Positions 11,936-25,678 are shown, numbered from the stretch's first letter. The stretch is 64,000 nucleotides of DNA from Syngnathus acus (GCF_901709675.1 NC_051091.1:743967-807966); one strand, 5' to 3'. The notes: generated by a model not told the origin, from the sequence alone. Translations and numbers: made by a program.

Positions 11936-12804
11936 TTCTTTGGCTTTGGCTGCTTTTGCAAGATGAAATTCTGAAAACACAATATTGATGTTGACTTTAG
12001 TTTTTTTGCTGAATCCTTTAAACGATTGAGGAGATGATGACTTCCATATGGGAATTTCCCCAATAAATCCGTCCCCTGATATGAACTGCTGCTGTCTGTT
12101 TGATGGAGTGGCATACTGCCTCACTGGAGAAAGCCATTCATTCATCACTATGGGGGTGTGTCTCCACAAGATGCCAAAGTGCAATTCCGGTATGTGAAGG
12201 GCGAGAAGAGAAAACGTAACCGCTGTCAATGCTGCAATTTGCTAATTAGCATGTGCCTCCTAAGCCGCACAATAAGCTGAACATGTCTTTCTTTATCTGC
12301 GTATAATTCGAGCTGTTTGCTAAGATACACACTGATTAACACCGTCATCCTCCTTACTGTTGCCGACAGTACGGCCATGACTCGATGTTCCTCGGAGGAG
12401 ATGTTTGCTAACTGCTTGTCTGTGCGTGCATGCATGCTTGGGAGTCGCTTCCTGACCTGCTCATTGAGCTTGGAAGAGAGATAAGGGCTGGCTTCAATTG
12501 GATCGGTAGATTCCAAGCACATTTCTCTCCAGCTTTTAAATCAAACCTCCGTAGTCTGCAAGCTTGCTGATATCCGACATGCTTGCGGGTGAAAGAAACA
12601 CTTGGCCATGGCAATTTTTGTTTTGTTTTTTTACATATTAACGCAATCATTGCAAATAGGGTTTGAGATTGGTGTCGTTGCACTCATCTGCCAAGTTTGT
12701 CCTAACGTATTCACGAAAAGGAAACCACTAGCGAAAGACCGCAAAACGTCCATCCATTACTCTTGCGGTTTGATTGTTTACAGATGATTTAGCGAGTGTG
12801 TACA

Positions 12805-12860
12805 TTAGGCCTGCTATTAGATTAGTCACGAATAGTAGTCGCAATTAGTCGACAAATGGG
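12805..12860. mobile_element. Possible MITE/hAT-like remnant
   Basis: The stretch TTAGGCCTGCTATTAGATT continuing into GCAATTAGTCGAC resembles termini of fish non-autonomous DNA transposons. It is short and unsupported by a partner terminus. Confidence 0.25.
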
Positions 12861-15028
12861 ATCATGATTGTAAATTGCAGCATATCACACCAGCAAGCAT
12901 ATGTAACCATCATTAGTGTACGTATAAATTCAAAATAGACAATTAAGATGGTAGTGCATTCAACTTTTTGTTTTCCAACCTTGCGCTTTTTTTCTTTAAA
13001 CAATGGTGTGTAGTCAAGACATCCACAAGGATTGGCTAGAGTCAAAAGGTGGCAGGCAGTTTTCCCTCAGGTGGTCCCATTTATTTTCTTTTTGTTTTAC
13101 AAAAGTGCAAAAAAGTGCAATGGAGGATTGGCATGGCAGCATTGCTTGGCCAACAAAAGCGTGAGTCCTGTCGCTTGGTTGAATGGTTATTTGTCTTTTA
13201 CGCACCTCTTCAAATATGATGGGAAAAAAGTTCGAATTATTTATTAAACGCTTCTTAATATGCTGCCACAAATTTGTCTGTCATCATACATCATGATGTA
13301 GTATTTGTTTTTTGAATAAGAATGAATGTTACCTGTCACCCAGGACACTTTACAAGCAATCTGATTTTGTAAAGCAGTTAGTGTCGTCAGTGGATAATTG
13401 CCCTCATAAAGACTTCGTGTTTTTTCCATGCAAGAATAGTACGGGTATGATTGAAGCACCGTGCAGCCAGCCACATGCATGTTTAATATTAGCTTGTGCC
13501 TATGCACAATTGTTTGCGTTCTTCCTATAAATGCTTTCCTTCCACGAGGTGATGCAGATCCACCCGCTTTCATTGGTCTCCAACCCTGGAAAGAAATGAA
13601 AGTGCTTGTGCCCCGTAATCCAATTGAGGGTCTCTCACCTCTCTCTCTCGCTCTTGCTACAGTGGCAGTGCACGCCGGAGGAGTTTTCTTAAGGGAGCAG
13701 ACGAAGGGCAATATTAAAAAGTCCAGCGGTATTAGCGAAGCCTTGTGTACTTGAAAGTCTCCCAGCCGGCTTAAGTGCTCTCCTCTGGGTTGCTTCTAAA
13801 GCAGCGGCTCAGGATGCGATTCATTTAACTAAAGGATAAAGGAGGCCGTGTCGTATTTCCCGAGGAACTCTAATGATGTTTCGCCCACCTTTGGGGGCAG
13901 CTAAAGTTGCGAGACCAAGTCATTGCCATGCCATTTGCAAGGGTTGCTGCCAACATTTTACAAGCATTACTGGCCGCTAATGCAACTGGCATGCAGAATG
14001 AATTCTTCATTCATATGAGGCAATTAGTTGCACAATCTAATAGCATGAATATGTTGCACCAACCCCCACAAAAGGCAGTCGAAATGCTTGCAATGTGTTT
14101 TTCATGAAAAAAGAAAACACTTGATTGTAAAGGCAGAGCAAATAGATTCAAATAATGAAACCCTTTTCCATCATTGGCCATAAAGGGGCACTATAATACA
14201 TCAAAACAAAGCACATCTAGATTTGATTGTGAAAAACGAATGATGTGGCAGCTAAGCTGCATTTTGAGTCATTTTTGCAGAGGATATAACATTTCTGTTG
14301 GGCAAGGTAATACATTCATTGTTCATTTGAAATGTATCAATACATGCAAAAAGTAGCGGCTAGTCCGCAAAAGACGCTACTAGTTTTTCTTCTTTTTCGA
14401 AATAAATGAGCACTCGCCAAGTGGCAGGCTACTGTCGATGAACGCTGACCAAACATGACCTTGTGGAATAAAAAGAAGCTTCATTTTGATTTACTAGCAA
14501 TTTCTGTTGAAGGGCGAGCCCTTACCCGTGACAAATAACTCGAGCTGACGCCATCCTCGCCGTCAATGAACAATTTATTATGAGTGGAGATTTTTCCATC
14601 ATCATTTTCTGATGAACTGAAAACAGAGGTGGATGATGCATGAAAAGAAATGACGCTCCTGTTGTGTTGTGTTGTTTCTCAGAAATGGCAGTAATGTGTC
14701 TGAGTCAATTTGACCCCGGGCATGTTTAATTATCCAAACAGTAGAAGGAAGTGAAACAAATCCCAGTAAGCAATGTTAACATCTCATTAACGCCTTTCCA
14801 AGCACTTTAGTGCATTCTAGAGAATAGTTCTCAAGAAGGGTTCACTTCTTTTTACAATTTAATACAAAACCTGTTAAGTGTTTTAAATGTGCATGCATTC
14901 TTTATTCCAAATAACTCACGGCGGTGTCATTCACACAGTTGGTCGGACTGGTCGCACATGATTCTCCTAATTACATTTTAACAGCGCTTCATCTTAACAC
15001 GTAATTGTTCTGGACAGTCGTTTAGTAG

Positions 15029-15045
15029 GGAGGGGGGGGGGGGGG
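15029..15045. repeat. Poly(G) run
   Basis: A GGGAG-led tract of about 14 consecutive G residues, roughly 300 bp before exon 1a-2. Confidence 0.85.
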
Positions 15046-15346
15046 TCTGTCTGCCCTCTGAGCGGACTTCCCGCAGGTTAATTAAGGTTAATTTGAATGA
15101 CTGCAAGCACATGCTTGATAGTGCTCGGCGGAAACTGTACTTCACTTTTCACCGCCGTACTTATTTCACATGAATAAACAACAAATGTTTGGACAGTCTT
15201 ATGTTGCATGCATGATGCAATTGCCATGGTGTTGACCCAATAAGGATCATCATTGAATTCATTATTCATGTAAGCATGTCGCTATTGTTGCTATTACGAG
15301 TTCCTAAATAATGACTGTTAACCGAGTCTCGGTCTTTGCGGCGCAG

Positions 15347-15542
15347 GTACGAGATCCGGGACCCGCACCTGGTGGAGGAACACGTCCTGCAGGTCCTCAA
15401 GGAGAGGGCCGACTTCGACAACTACAAGCCCCGGCCCTTCAACATGCGCGAGTTCTACGACCGGACGGGCCACGACATCAAGGACATGCTGCTGTCCTGC
15501 TACTACCGTGGCATGGAGTGCAGCGCCGAATACTTCAAAGTG
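15347..15542 (+). CDS. asic1: ASIC1a-type second coding exon (finger/thumb start)
   Basis: This exon completes R121 and encodes residues 122-186 of the ASIC1a-like N-terminal module. It starts YEIRDPHL and contains FNMREFYDR at 152-160, [11 protein letters not shown] at 162-172 and a second cysteine at C179. C172 and C179 match the conserved extracellular disulfide cysteines of ASICs. The acceptor is a pyrimidine-rich tract ending GCGCAG at 15346. The donor is GTG|GTGAGT at 15543, leaving phase 0 after V186. Joining 7391 to 15347 keeps the frame and gives [13 protein letters not shown], colinear with mammalian ASIC1a and without gaps. In the family the next residues are VFT.YGKCY; no such exon is visible within the remaining 48 kb, so the next exon is presumably beyond the window. 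Confidence 0.94.
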
Positions 15543-16298
15543 GTGAGTCAGCCGCGTGTCGCTGTGGAGCGCCAGCCAGGTCAGCAGCGTTAACACAGCT
15601 CTTTGGAACATCTGAGCAACGTGGTGACATTTGCTAAACAGCAAACGGGGAGTCTGGATTGTTGTGTTCCTTCGTGCTGCTGAGCATTGCAATTATTGCC
15701 AATGGGAAATGCACACCGTCCGTGTACATACATGGCTGCTGCCTTTCATCTCCAAGGTGAAGCAAACCTCTCATGATGGCTTGCTTGAACGTGGCGTGGC
15801 CTCTGTGCCAAAATGATGACAATTAGCCTGAGATTTTGCCCCTTGCAAATCTTAATCAAAATAGAACAAGCTTGAATGAAGACGCTAAAGGTCTAGGTAG
15901 TATGAATACATACTGTTAAACGTTCCTTTCCTATTTACACACTTTTATTGAAATGAAGCAATAGAATCCATTCTGGATTTTGCATCAACTCAATCAGACA
16001 AAAGTGTGGGCAATACTTGACAACTTTGGCTTCTTTGGATTTTCTAAGCCTATAACCCTTCTCTTGCCCATATCCCGTCAAGTGATATCGGAACAGTAAT
16101 GCAAAATGTATTCCATGTTGAAATATGACTGGCAACTTAAGGTTGTCGAGCACCATAAGCTTTGGCTCCAAATCTTTGGTACAGCTAAAGAACACTTTAT
16201 CACTCACTTCAAATCATCCAGCCAATCCAGTTTGTTGTTGGATTGCAGCCCTCTGGGGAACTTTCTTTGGCTTTGGGTGAACGCCTACTCCAAGAGTG

Positions 16299-16319
16299 TT
16301 TTTTTTTTTTTTTTTTTTC
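16299..16319. repeat. Poly(T) run
   Basis: About 20 consecutive T residues. No retroelement body is recognisable beside it. Confidence 0.85.
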
Positions 16320-17128
16320 TTCTTCCCCATAACCGATCCTGTCTGTCTGCAAAGGTAACAATTTTGCAATGCTGCTCATTTGGTGAGCCATAGAGAGATT
16401 TGCAATAGCTTAGGTAGGAAGACAAAAACAACAATGCCAAAACGTGATTCCCAATGAATCGGCGCAAGAAAGAAAAATGACCCAATGTATTTCCAAAAGT
16501 GGGATGATTGGCTGAGCTGCATTTTGAGGCACAGCAGGTAGTGTGTCCATCAGAGCATGTTCACTGCCCCGAAAGATGCTTACAGCTGGCTGCTGGGAGT
16601 GCAGTTAATAGAGTCATTGTGGTGACTGGCGGCACAGTCGATTTTTGTGCGCGCGTGCGTCGGAATACACAGCAACAGAGCTGCACGCTCACTTGCAAAT
16701 TGTTTCGGTTTGGTTGTCTCACTGACCCCATTTCGAGGTGTGCAAAGTCCAGGTAATTCAAAGAAGCATTTTTCCTCCAGATTCCCTCCTCCTCAACACT
16801 CACATGACCTTTTTGGGTTCCTGAAAATTGTTCTTGGCATTTTTACTCCTCTGGCAGTCATTTCATTTCAGCCAGAAACGTCCAGTTCATCTTGTCTGAA
16901 CCTGCTGCTGGGTAGAATAATGAGTCCAACCCCAATTAGTTTCCCCATTAACAGATCATCTTATCTGGTTATGTCCCAATAGCGTGAGAAGCAAATCAAA
17001 CCCTCAAAAGCAGTTTCAAATTTTGACAGGAATATCTGGAAATTTCAACAGTAAAGGTCAAGGACAAGGAGCAGCATCTGACAGATGCTCATTGCACTCA
17101 AGGTTTGTGAAGAACAAGGGAAGTACCG

Positions 17129-17188
17129 CAAAGCAAAGCGAAAGCAAAGCGAAAGCAAAGCGAAAGCAAAGCGAAAGAAAAGCAAAGC
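17129..17188 (+). repeat. 11-bp minisatellite AAAGCAAAGCG
   Basis: Four exact tandem copies lie at 17130-17173, followed by degenerate AAAG/CAAAG units. The tract is purine-rich. Confidence 0.9.
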
Positions 17189-20100
17189 ACATCCTGTCAG
17201 TGCAGTCAAGTGATTGTAATGCCTGTGTGTGCGTGTGTGTTGCAAATCCAAATGCTGACAGTGTTTGTTTTTTTGTCATTTCAACCACAGCATCACAAAC
17301 ACAAGCTCGGAGGTCCAGCACAATCCGTCCCATAGTAAATAGAGAAACTGGAATTGTGTCCTTGGCTGCATGATAAGAGGACTTTGCTGTACTGCTTGCA
17401 ACATTTGAATGTCGCCTGAGAAATGTCCATACTACTTATGTACTGTCAGCCTATTTGACAGTTGACATATATGACAAAAGGTGGACTTTTTAAGACTATT
17501 TGACTAGAGTGTATTAGCGTACTTGGGTCTGCAGATGCCATAGTTTGGCATGGCTGTGGAAGGAGAGGTCTGCACAAGGTCTTCTGATGAACATCTGCAT
17601 TGTGGTCATGGCATGTGTTTACCGTTCCAGGCAGTGCAGTATTTCAGAATTATCTTGGATAATGGCTCACATCATCAACATAAAATAATAAGAGAGATAA
17701 CAATTGCATGCATCTTTGAACTTATTTCAATGTTATTGCATAAGACTTCTGGAGTTGGGCAAACTCTATTACTTCAGTACAAACATGATTTGTTTTGTAC
17801 TCTACAAGCTTAATGAGGTTGAAAAACGTCATTTTTAATGATGCAAAATGATTCCAGCGGCTGGCTGGCGGGCGGCGAGCAGGGACGCAGAGACTTTGGA
17901 ATCATTTTTGTGAAGTCAAGGCAGAAAGTTTGGTTCACAATCAACAAATTGTTGAAGTCATATAGACATCTTATTCAAATCTAAGTTATGCAAAGGCGCT
18001 TGGCCTTTTGCTATTGCAACGCAGGATGGATTAGCCCCAGCACAAAGTATTCAATGCGTAGAAATAATTCAATAGAAGCGAATAAAAAGCAAGTTGAGCG
18101 TTTGAACGAAGCGCCGCCCGCCTTCAGTATCCGGGCCGGAGCGTGGCGGCAGTAAAAGGGTGATTAACACAGCTGGCAGCGTTGGTGTGTTGATGCTCAA
18201 GCGTGACTTGGACCACTCCCTGCTAGTTTGTGTGCGCTCCGCTCCAAGGAGGAGGCGCTGTTATCAGAACATGATCTGATGAGACTGTATTAAGAGCTCG
18301 CTGCAGTCCGACACCATGCCTGCATCGGCTTCTTAAAGAACATGATGGCATTTTGAACCCACCTACTCACTCACTGACCACCACTGTACAGTCAGCCTAC
18401 GCCTGCATATGGTTCACAAATTCATCTGTTCACATATTTTGCCCTGGAATTCATTTTCACATATTCACAGAAAGAAATGTTTTTGTGAATCTTCTCTAAC
18501 ACCCTTAGGGGGGAAAAGTGGTAAGGGCTAAGGGAAAAGTAGTAACTAGTTTCAAGGAAGTAGTTTTGAAACTAATGTTCAGTGATCCTGGTTTGAACTG
18601 TTAATATAGTAGCTGTTGATACACATTTGATGTATGAAATTCACTCCTAAAACACAAATATATAAAACAATCAATGGAAATCATTGTGTGTTGTGTGACC
18701 AAACTTAATATGTCAGGACAATGGTAACCCAAGGAGCAGAACATAACACTTTTTCCATCCCTTTTCCGTAAATGAAACACAATAAGAACAGAAAGTGCAG
18801 TCAATATTTCAGAATTGGTATGGTTGTTCAAATCACTGTCTCACATTGGCATCATTAAATAACCAGTTGATCTATATTTTCTTTTTCCCCATATTTTCCA
18901 ATGCATATTGTAGCATCTGATTTGTTCTGTCACACAGATGCGATGCCTCTATGGACCAACTTTACATCCTACCATTGTTGTGCTTGTTCACAGCTATTGA
19001 TTGTGCAGTGTGGGTTGAAGCGACCTCCTTCACTACCGCTTGGTCAAGTGGAATGACACCACGTCACCGGTTGTAATACTTGACAGGGCGCTGCGACATT
19101 TAAGCGGCTTCCCATTATTCCTGCAGGAGATGCAGGGATCTGTTCTCGGGGACTGCTTCAGTTCCAGGTAGTATCTACGGAACTGTTTCTTGTACAGTAA
19201 TAACATGCCATTAGTTAATATTAATAAGCAGCCTATAGCCTGAAGCGTTGCTGCAGAGGATGAAGCAAAGGAACCAAAAAGTGAAACTATCCAAGTGAGA
19301 AGAGCGAGACGAGTAGCGGGGGGCTGATTTACAGGCTGCAGCAAAGTCTCTGAATGAAAAGAAGCACTGCAGTGAGCAAAGGACACTCGGCAGGCTCTTG
19401 TTTTTTGAGCAGACATCTGCCATTCCCGCCGCAATTTTTAGTGCACAAACACAATCAAATACGGCTCTTCAATACAAGACATCAGCTGGCTGGATGAAGA
19501 AAAGTCTGTTGTTTATGCCGCCTAGATGCCAGCCAGCCAGCCATAAATCCACCTGGCTGTAGTGTGTCCTGTGCTACATCACTTATCTCAGATCAACTCG
19601 GAGAATTTGTCACACAGGTGAAAGATGCGATAGGAGAACCATAAGTCTCGTTTGCTCATAAAACATTGTCCCAATGGCCCCCTTTCAGATAATCGAGCTG
19701 CCAATGACGTCGGGTGAGGTTCTTAAAATGAACCGTCGACGTGGCGGAATTTGTACGATCACATTTTTCAAGCGGGATAAAGGTCAAATATAAAGTCAGT
19801 GCAGTCAGTCAACACAAGTTTGCAGACTTTCACGGACAATCCAAAGAGTCACTCGGATACGTAGCCGTAGGGTGGACTTTGCCCACTCTGACCAACCTTC
19901 CCTGGTAGCTGCTTGCAAGCAAGTCGGTGAAATGCAATACATTTTAAATGGAAGCCAAATCCTCCACATCTTTTCAAATGAACTTGCTGTAACTCAATAG
20001 CCCGGGTGCTGAGTGGGTGGATACCATAATGCCGCTGGTGCATTGCTGCGACGTCATTGCAATATTGTACTCCACAGTTCACATGGTGAGATCTTAAATA

Positions 20101-20503
20101 CAGGAGACCCTCATTCTCCTCCGTCGTCTCGTTTTGACGGATGGGATCGATCTATTTTTTCAGGTTCCCCTCGGTCCTCATTTAAAGTGAAAAATGTTAC
20201 TGTGCAGTGCTGTTTGACTAGTAGACATAATAATGAGCTATTTCTTTAACGACTAGTCCGGTCCCACCGGGCCTTTTCGGCTCCCTGTTCAACATCAGCT
20301 CCCCGATCTGGTGCAAGTTGGACTCTTGTGTAATTACCATGACGGTTCCATTTGAACTATCGGCTTTGTTTCAGCCGTCTATTGATCCTCCCAGTACATC
20401 TCCCTGCCCACGTCCTCCTTCCTTCATCGGTGGGAGCGAGAAGCGTTGCTAATGAGAGGCGATCGATAAAGAAAACCCAAGACTCTTTGTTTTAGATCCT
20501 GTT

Positions 20504-20568
20504 GCGCGCGCACACGCACACATACCCATACACACGCACACATACACATACACACGCACACACACACT
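20504..20568. repeat. Imperfect CA/CATA repeat
   Basis: A CGCGCG start followed by interrupted CACACG and CACATA units. Confidence 0.85.
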
Positions 20569-21404
20569 TTGAAATTAGAATTCATGCAGTGAGGTGTTTT
20601 GAAAGGAGACTCTTGATTGGATTTTGTCCACTTGTGAGTAAATTCAGGAATGATCGAGTGATTTGCCGGGCTAATATTTCCTTCTCTGGGAGCAACTTCT
20701 TAGCTCAATGGCCAATTAATTGTATTAGCTATTGAACACAATGACATTTGAGCAGGAAATTCAAAACATCCTCCCACCTTTATTTTTTCTCCTCCATTTG
20801 CCCACAGTCGCTGATTCCATCAGACGCAGGCTGGATCAATCCATGTGCTGTTAGTGTACAACTAGCGGACAATGATGAAGTCAGTTCAGCCATTTGTTGA
20901 GTCATGAATGCTTGCCGGATAAAAACAAGCCATTTTCTTTGAGACAAATGCCGACTGCTTTTCCTTCTTTTTCTTTTGTGTTTGTATTTGGCAATCTTCA
21001 AGCGCAACATGAAATGACCAACTTTTTGTTTGTTTTGTTTTCCAAGTCTCAGTAGATAAGGCTGATTGAATATTTGTGTCTGGGGAGCGGTTGTCACGCA
21101 ATCGTGCAATACAAAGTGAACAATGCACAGTTAAGTGGCCCAGCTGCTGTCACTTCAAATAGCCGCTGTCAATTCAAAAGAGAAGTGTACGCACGTGCTG
21201 CCTGTAGAACACAAGTTACTTTGCTCTCATATGAACAAAAGCCTTCTTGAATTGGCCACTAAACAAAAGCGACAGTCTGCGGCAATGCAGGCCGGCGTAA
21301 TGGCAGCTCATTTAAGGCATGATTTGTTTCCTGACAACACACAAATTACAGAAATGACAAAGCTGATAAGTGGAGTGAGTGACTGGAGCTAATTGACTCA
21401 AGTT

Positions 21405-21436
<32 letters not shown>

Positions 21437-21438
21437 CA
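21405..21438. repeat. CGCA tetranucleotide microsatellite
   Basis: About eight tandem CGCA units. Confidence 0.9.
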
Positions 21439-21599
21439 ATATTTCTGTTAACCCAGTTGACAGAAATTTCCTGTGAAAACGTTTTTTTTTTTAGTGTGTC
21501 ATTCCCTCTAGAGGTATATTTTTTCAGAAAAATGTGGTTGGAGTTTGAATCGTATGACTTTAGTGGGGATTCAAATTTAGATTTGATTAGATAGATTGT

Positions 21600-22006
21600 G
21601 AGTGATGTGAGTCACCCCGCTCACTCTTTGTTTGAACTTCTGCCCTCTGGGAGGCGGTACAGGAGCCTGCGCTCCCGCACCACCAGACTTTCCAACAGCT
21701 TCGTACTCCAGGCTGTTAGGATCCTGAACTCGCTCCCCCTTTCAGCGTAGCGTCCTGTTCTTGCTGTATGCTCACTGGCTCGGTTTTGCCCCTCGTATTC
21801 AATGGGTTATTGGTCTGTTTTTATTCATCGCTCATTTTATTTTATTTATTATTTATGGTTTGTGCCTTCTTGTTTTTGTTTGTGTCGCCTACTTGTATGT
21901 CTCGTCACCGTGGGATGGAGGAAACGGAATTTCGGTTTCTTTGTGTGTCTTGACATATGAAGGGATTGACAATAAAGCTGACTTTGACTTTGACTTTGAC
22001 TTTGAG
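21600..22006 (+). mobile_element. L2-like LINE 3' end with TTTGAC tail
   Basis: A plus-strand reading frame encodes HPAHSLFELLPSGRRYRS, RTTRLSNSF and AVRILNSLPLSA, then a TAG at 21748-21750. This is the C-terminus of an L2/CR1-type ORF2. About 250 bp of 3' untranslated sequence follows, ending in GATTGACAATAAAGCTGAC and a TTTGAC hexamer tail. The copy is 5'-truncated and dead. The same 3' end recurs inverted at 29070-29190. Confidence 0.85.
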
Positions 22007-22458
22007 ATGATCCACCGTTGTATCTTTGAGAAAAAAAAAATCTTAGAAAGTCAAATATGTTTATTTTTTCCATGCACAGATGTCATGACCGAAACAGGGA
22101 GATAGATGTGTGCAGACACTGACACTAAAGTGATTTTGAAGAATGAATTTCACTACTGTCGGAGAGAGAGAGAGTCTGAGCCAGATAATGCATCCATAAA
22201 GAATCAATTATAATCACGGTGACTTTGGAGTCCAGGGGATTGCCAATGCACAGCTCTTTTGGAGGAAAGGAAAGAGCCAAGGGTTGAAGAAGATAAGAAC
22301 ATTAATGTGCGCCAGAGGTGGATTCCGGGTTAGACAGACAGACAGACAGCTATGGCAGAATGAGAAGCAGGCCATTCTCTGCCTAGGCTGTGTTTCTGGT
22401 CGCGGAAAGTGGGACACATGAAATTGAGGGCAATCCAGCCACAATTTATCCAGCACTT

Positions 22459-22480
22459 AGGGCAGGGCAGGGCAGGGCAA
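22459..22480 (+). repeat. GGGCA repeat, G-quadruplex-like
   Basis: Four GGG runs separated by CA (AGGGCAGGGCAGGGCAGGGC), matching the usual G3N1-7 quadruplex pattern on the plus strand. Confidence 0.7.
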
Positions 22481-22677
22481 CCAGGTAGCCTCCTCCCAGT
22501 GGGCCGGCCTCTGCCATAAAACGTCTTTGAGGTCCAAACTGGTTAGCGTTAAGCACCAGCCAAGAAGTAGTTTCAAAAGGATGGCAAGCCCTGTCATGCA
22601 AATGGTGGTTCATTGCCACCAACTTTCATATACACTCAGTAGTGGTGGAATAAATATATATTCCCAATTGCACGTAT

Positions 22678-22679
<2 letters not shown>

Positions 22680-22751
<72 letters not shown>
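22680..22751. repeat. Long pure CA microsatellite
   Basis: About 36 uninterrupted CA units, likely length-polymorphic. Confidence 0.98.
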
Positions 22752-22755
<4 letters not shown>

Positions 22756-23535
22756 ATCACTCATCCACTCACCATTCAGGGTCATCTTAATATTTTTCCT
22801 GTGTTCACCCCTTTGGTCTTTTGTTTCAACGGGCAGCCTAATTTAATTCTGCCCTACTAGTTTATTAAAGTTTTGGAATTCATTAAAGGAAAATGAGAGG
22901 AAAACATGATTAATGGTTGTGGCATTTCAAGTTGGTCCCGATAATTACAGTGGCTGATTGATGAGTGCGAGAGCAACTTTGCACTGTACTTTGGCAGAGG
23001 GATGCATTATTAACGACAACGAGGGCTGGTCAAAAAGCTTTTATTCGGCGCAAGGCAGGAGGAGATGCGTGTGCCGTCATCTCGGGCGCAGCGTGACGTC
23101 CGGGGAGAGATGAGGTCTAAAAAAAAATAAAAAATAGCAGGGAACACCGCTGGGAATGGGAGTTTTCATCTTAACAGGCATTGTCTTGATTTTCTCTCTT
23201 CTCTGTCTCTCGGGTACATTCTCTTTGAACATATGCTGGCACTTTCCTTTGACCTTGCTTTGTGCAGCCTTTTCCAGCCTTTTATGATGGTGCATGTGTC
23301 AAACTATGGTGCATACACTGCATATTGGTCAAGTCACCTGTTTAAAGCAATATCGGTAGTGCTGAGGAACTGTTCAAGTGAGTTGAGGAGCTCTTGGGGC
23401 AATGAAGCTTTTCATTACGCAGGGGTTTTTGTTATTGTGGCAAGGCTCAGTCTTTTTCCCCTAAGAACAGCACAATAAGTCACGCACTGTCACGGGACGT
23501 ATTAAGTAATACAATGCAATCATGGAAGAAACATT

Positions 23536-23645
23536 TAGTAGGGCGTAACGATATGGCCATACACACTGTTTGGTACCTTGGTTGACGTCAGCGTTCAGTT
23601 CACACAGGACGAGGACTAAATGCAAAACAATGCTGCTTATATTAT
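23536..23645. mobile_element. Possible MITE remnant
   Basis: The sequence AGGGCGTAACGATAT followed by TTTGGTACC resembles termini of a common fish non-autonomous DNA transposon beginning GGGGTGTAACG. No opposite end was identified. Confidence 0.35.
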
Positions 23646-25658
23646 AATTGACTTTAAATTCCTCCTGATAAGTTCTCCAATCAATCCAAGCTTCTTAAAA
23701 AGGTATCCTGTAATGTAAGAGCCATTCACGCTTAGGCAAGCGAGCCTTTGCGCCAATCATGGAAAAGCTGATGTCAGTGACAACTGCCCAAAAAGACGAT
23801 TCATTCGAAATGAACTTTGCCAAAGATTTACTTTTTCAAAAAACAGGCCATTTTGAAAACAGCAGTAAAACCAGCTCCCCCCCGAAAATACCTGAACAGG
23901 TGACTTTGCGAATAGTGCATTGTGAATCGGCGCCTTCCAGTAGTATATATTTTTAATAAGGTTTAACCACTTTTATTCTATGCTTCTTAGGAAAGTAGAA
24001 AATCAATAGTTTATTTGCTTTAGGGAATTTATGATGCAGATAAGTGCAACGGGAACACTTGCGACACACTGGATTATTGTGCTATAAAAACACCAATGAC
24101 ATTTCTTATTGCTTTTGCCTCGTGTGGCGAGCCCCAAGAGGGTGTTTAAAAGTGGCTGCAAGTAACACTAGTTTCCTTTCAAAAGGCCTGGCCGTGCGTG
24201 ACATCTGCTGCGTTCCGCTGTCTTTCCATGCGGAGCTTGAATATTTTGCATCACTCTTAGCCTATTTGTTGATTGAATTAGGAAAATAAAACCAGTGCCG
24301 GATTCCTTCTATTTGGGGGGGGGGAATAGACGTGTCACTCAAATCTCCAGCAACCTCTCAGCGCCCTTGTTATCATTTCTTTCCAAGCCAAAGCCTGAAG
24401 GAAACAGCTGATCCATTGTTTACAACCTTCACCAACAGTGTCCTCGTGCAAACCTTTTGCATGCAAACCTCATGGGACCTGGAACAAGTGATGATATTTG
24501 TGGTTTTGTTTTTGCTTTTGTAGCTGACTGAGGGCAAAAGGTTCAAAAGGAGACGCTGAAGATTTACCGTAGAACAAAAAATGGTTTCTATTTTGGAATG
24601 ACAGTCTTGTTTTGTTGCTTGGAACTTTACCACATAGCAAATGTGAACATTTTGAAGTGCTAAATTTCTTTCATCCTTGAACAGGTTTCCTTCCATATGG
24701 TATTTCAGTTTAGAATACCAATTAAAAATCCTGCGCTGTCAGTCAATGCGAGAACAAAATGTGCATTTCAATACTTCTTTCGGTAATAGTAAATGTTATT
24801 TTGTATACTACAATGGCAATCATCAACCAAATCACTTTTTTAAATTGCATTTACTCCTGCAAAATAGTCTCCAAAGTTGAGACTGCTGACGGTGCTTTAC
24901 TCCCTTTCAAAGCTTGGTCACGCTCTCGCCTTTAATGCCATAACACCAAGTTGACAAAATTAAAAATGGATGTGCAAACCGGCAAATTTTCAAAGAAACA
25001 ACATGAAAGCATTAGTAGCGGACAAGACACATACATATCTTGCAACACGGTATAAATATTTGTTCAATTTGGCCGTCTTCCGGTTCCATACAAATATGGA
25101 CTTGGTGTTACTACGGTAACAAATGAACCACACCAACTGACCTTTTCTTAAGGCATTCCTTATCCCGAATCATATTTATTCACCATGAGAACTGAGTTTC
25201 CAGTGCTTTGAAGAACTTGCAAATGAGTTGTCAGCAGTCGGGTCCAAGCACGCTCACCAGCTCAATTCATAGCCGCCCCGCGTTCCAACATGAAATATGC
25301 GCTGTCGTCCGAGCGTGAGAGGAAACGCTACGCTCAAAGGTGCGGCAAATGATATCTTTTCATTTGGAAGCTGAGGAGGCTGACCTGCAGGTGTTTTTTT
25401 TCAGGCAAAGGCAAAACTATTCAGGGCTTTACCTCGGCTGCTGGCAATTTACGAGCGAAAGGAGCATACGCCACCTCCGAACAAGCACGCTAGTTTATTT
25501 CTACATGCTATCAGACATTGCTCATCCTAAACGTGAACTGATTGTGCAGGTCCGACAAGCTCTCACCTGAGGTGGTCACCGCACTCTAATGTGAATCGTG
25601 TCTATCCCCCAAGCCAAGCGTGTTTTTCAAGAAGAGATGAGGCCCGGTGCATTTAACA

Positions 25659-25678
25659 GCAGCAGCAGCAGCAGCAGC
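25659..25678. repeat. Short CAG repeat
   Basis: Six to seven tandem CAG units. Confidence 0.85.

Larger units (their letters stand above)
7392..15346 (+). other. asic1: asic1a intron 1 (7955 bp)
   Basis: The intron is bounded by GTGCGT and GCGCAG and interrupts the codon for R121 after its second base. It contains a minisatellite at 7404-7487, a hAT-like fragment at 7930, a LINE 3' end at 8787-9193, a degenerate SINE at 11791-11935 and a poly(G) run at 15032-15045. No coding exon is recognisable inside it. The remaining stretches (about 8010-8780, 9200-9980, 10120-11790 and 12860-15030) are plain non-coding sequence. Confidence 0.9.

Noticed and set aside
18547-18574. Inverted repeat TAGTTTCAA ... 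TTGAAACTA
   Set aside because: Nine-bp arms in AT-rich sequence are expected by chance at this scale.
19033-19434. 133-codon minus-strand frame with a hydrophobic middle
   Set aside because: No family is recognised and there are no splice or promoter signals. A single hydrophobic stretch in an AT-rich frame is not enough to support a gene.
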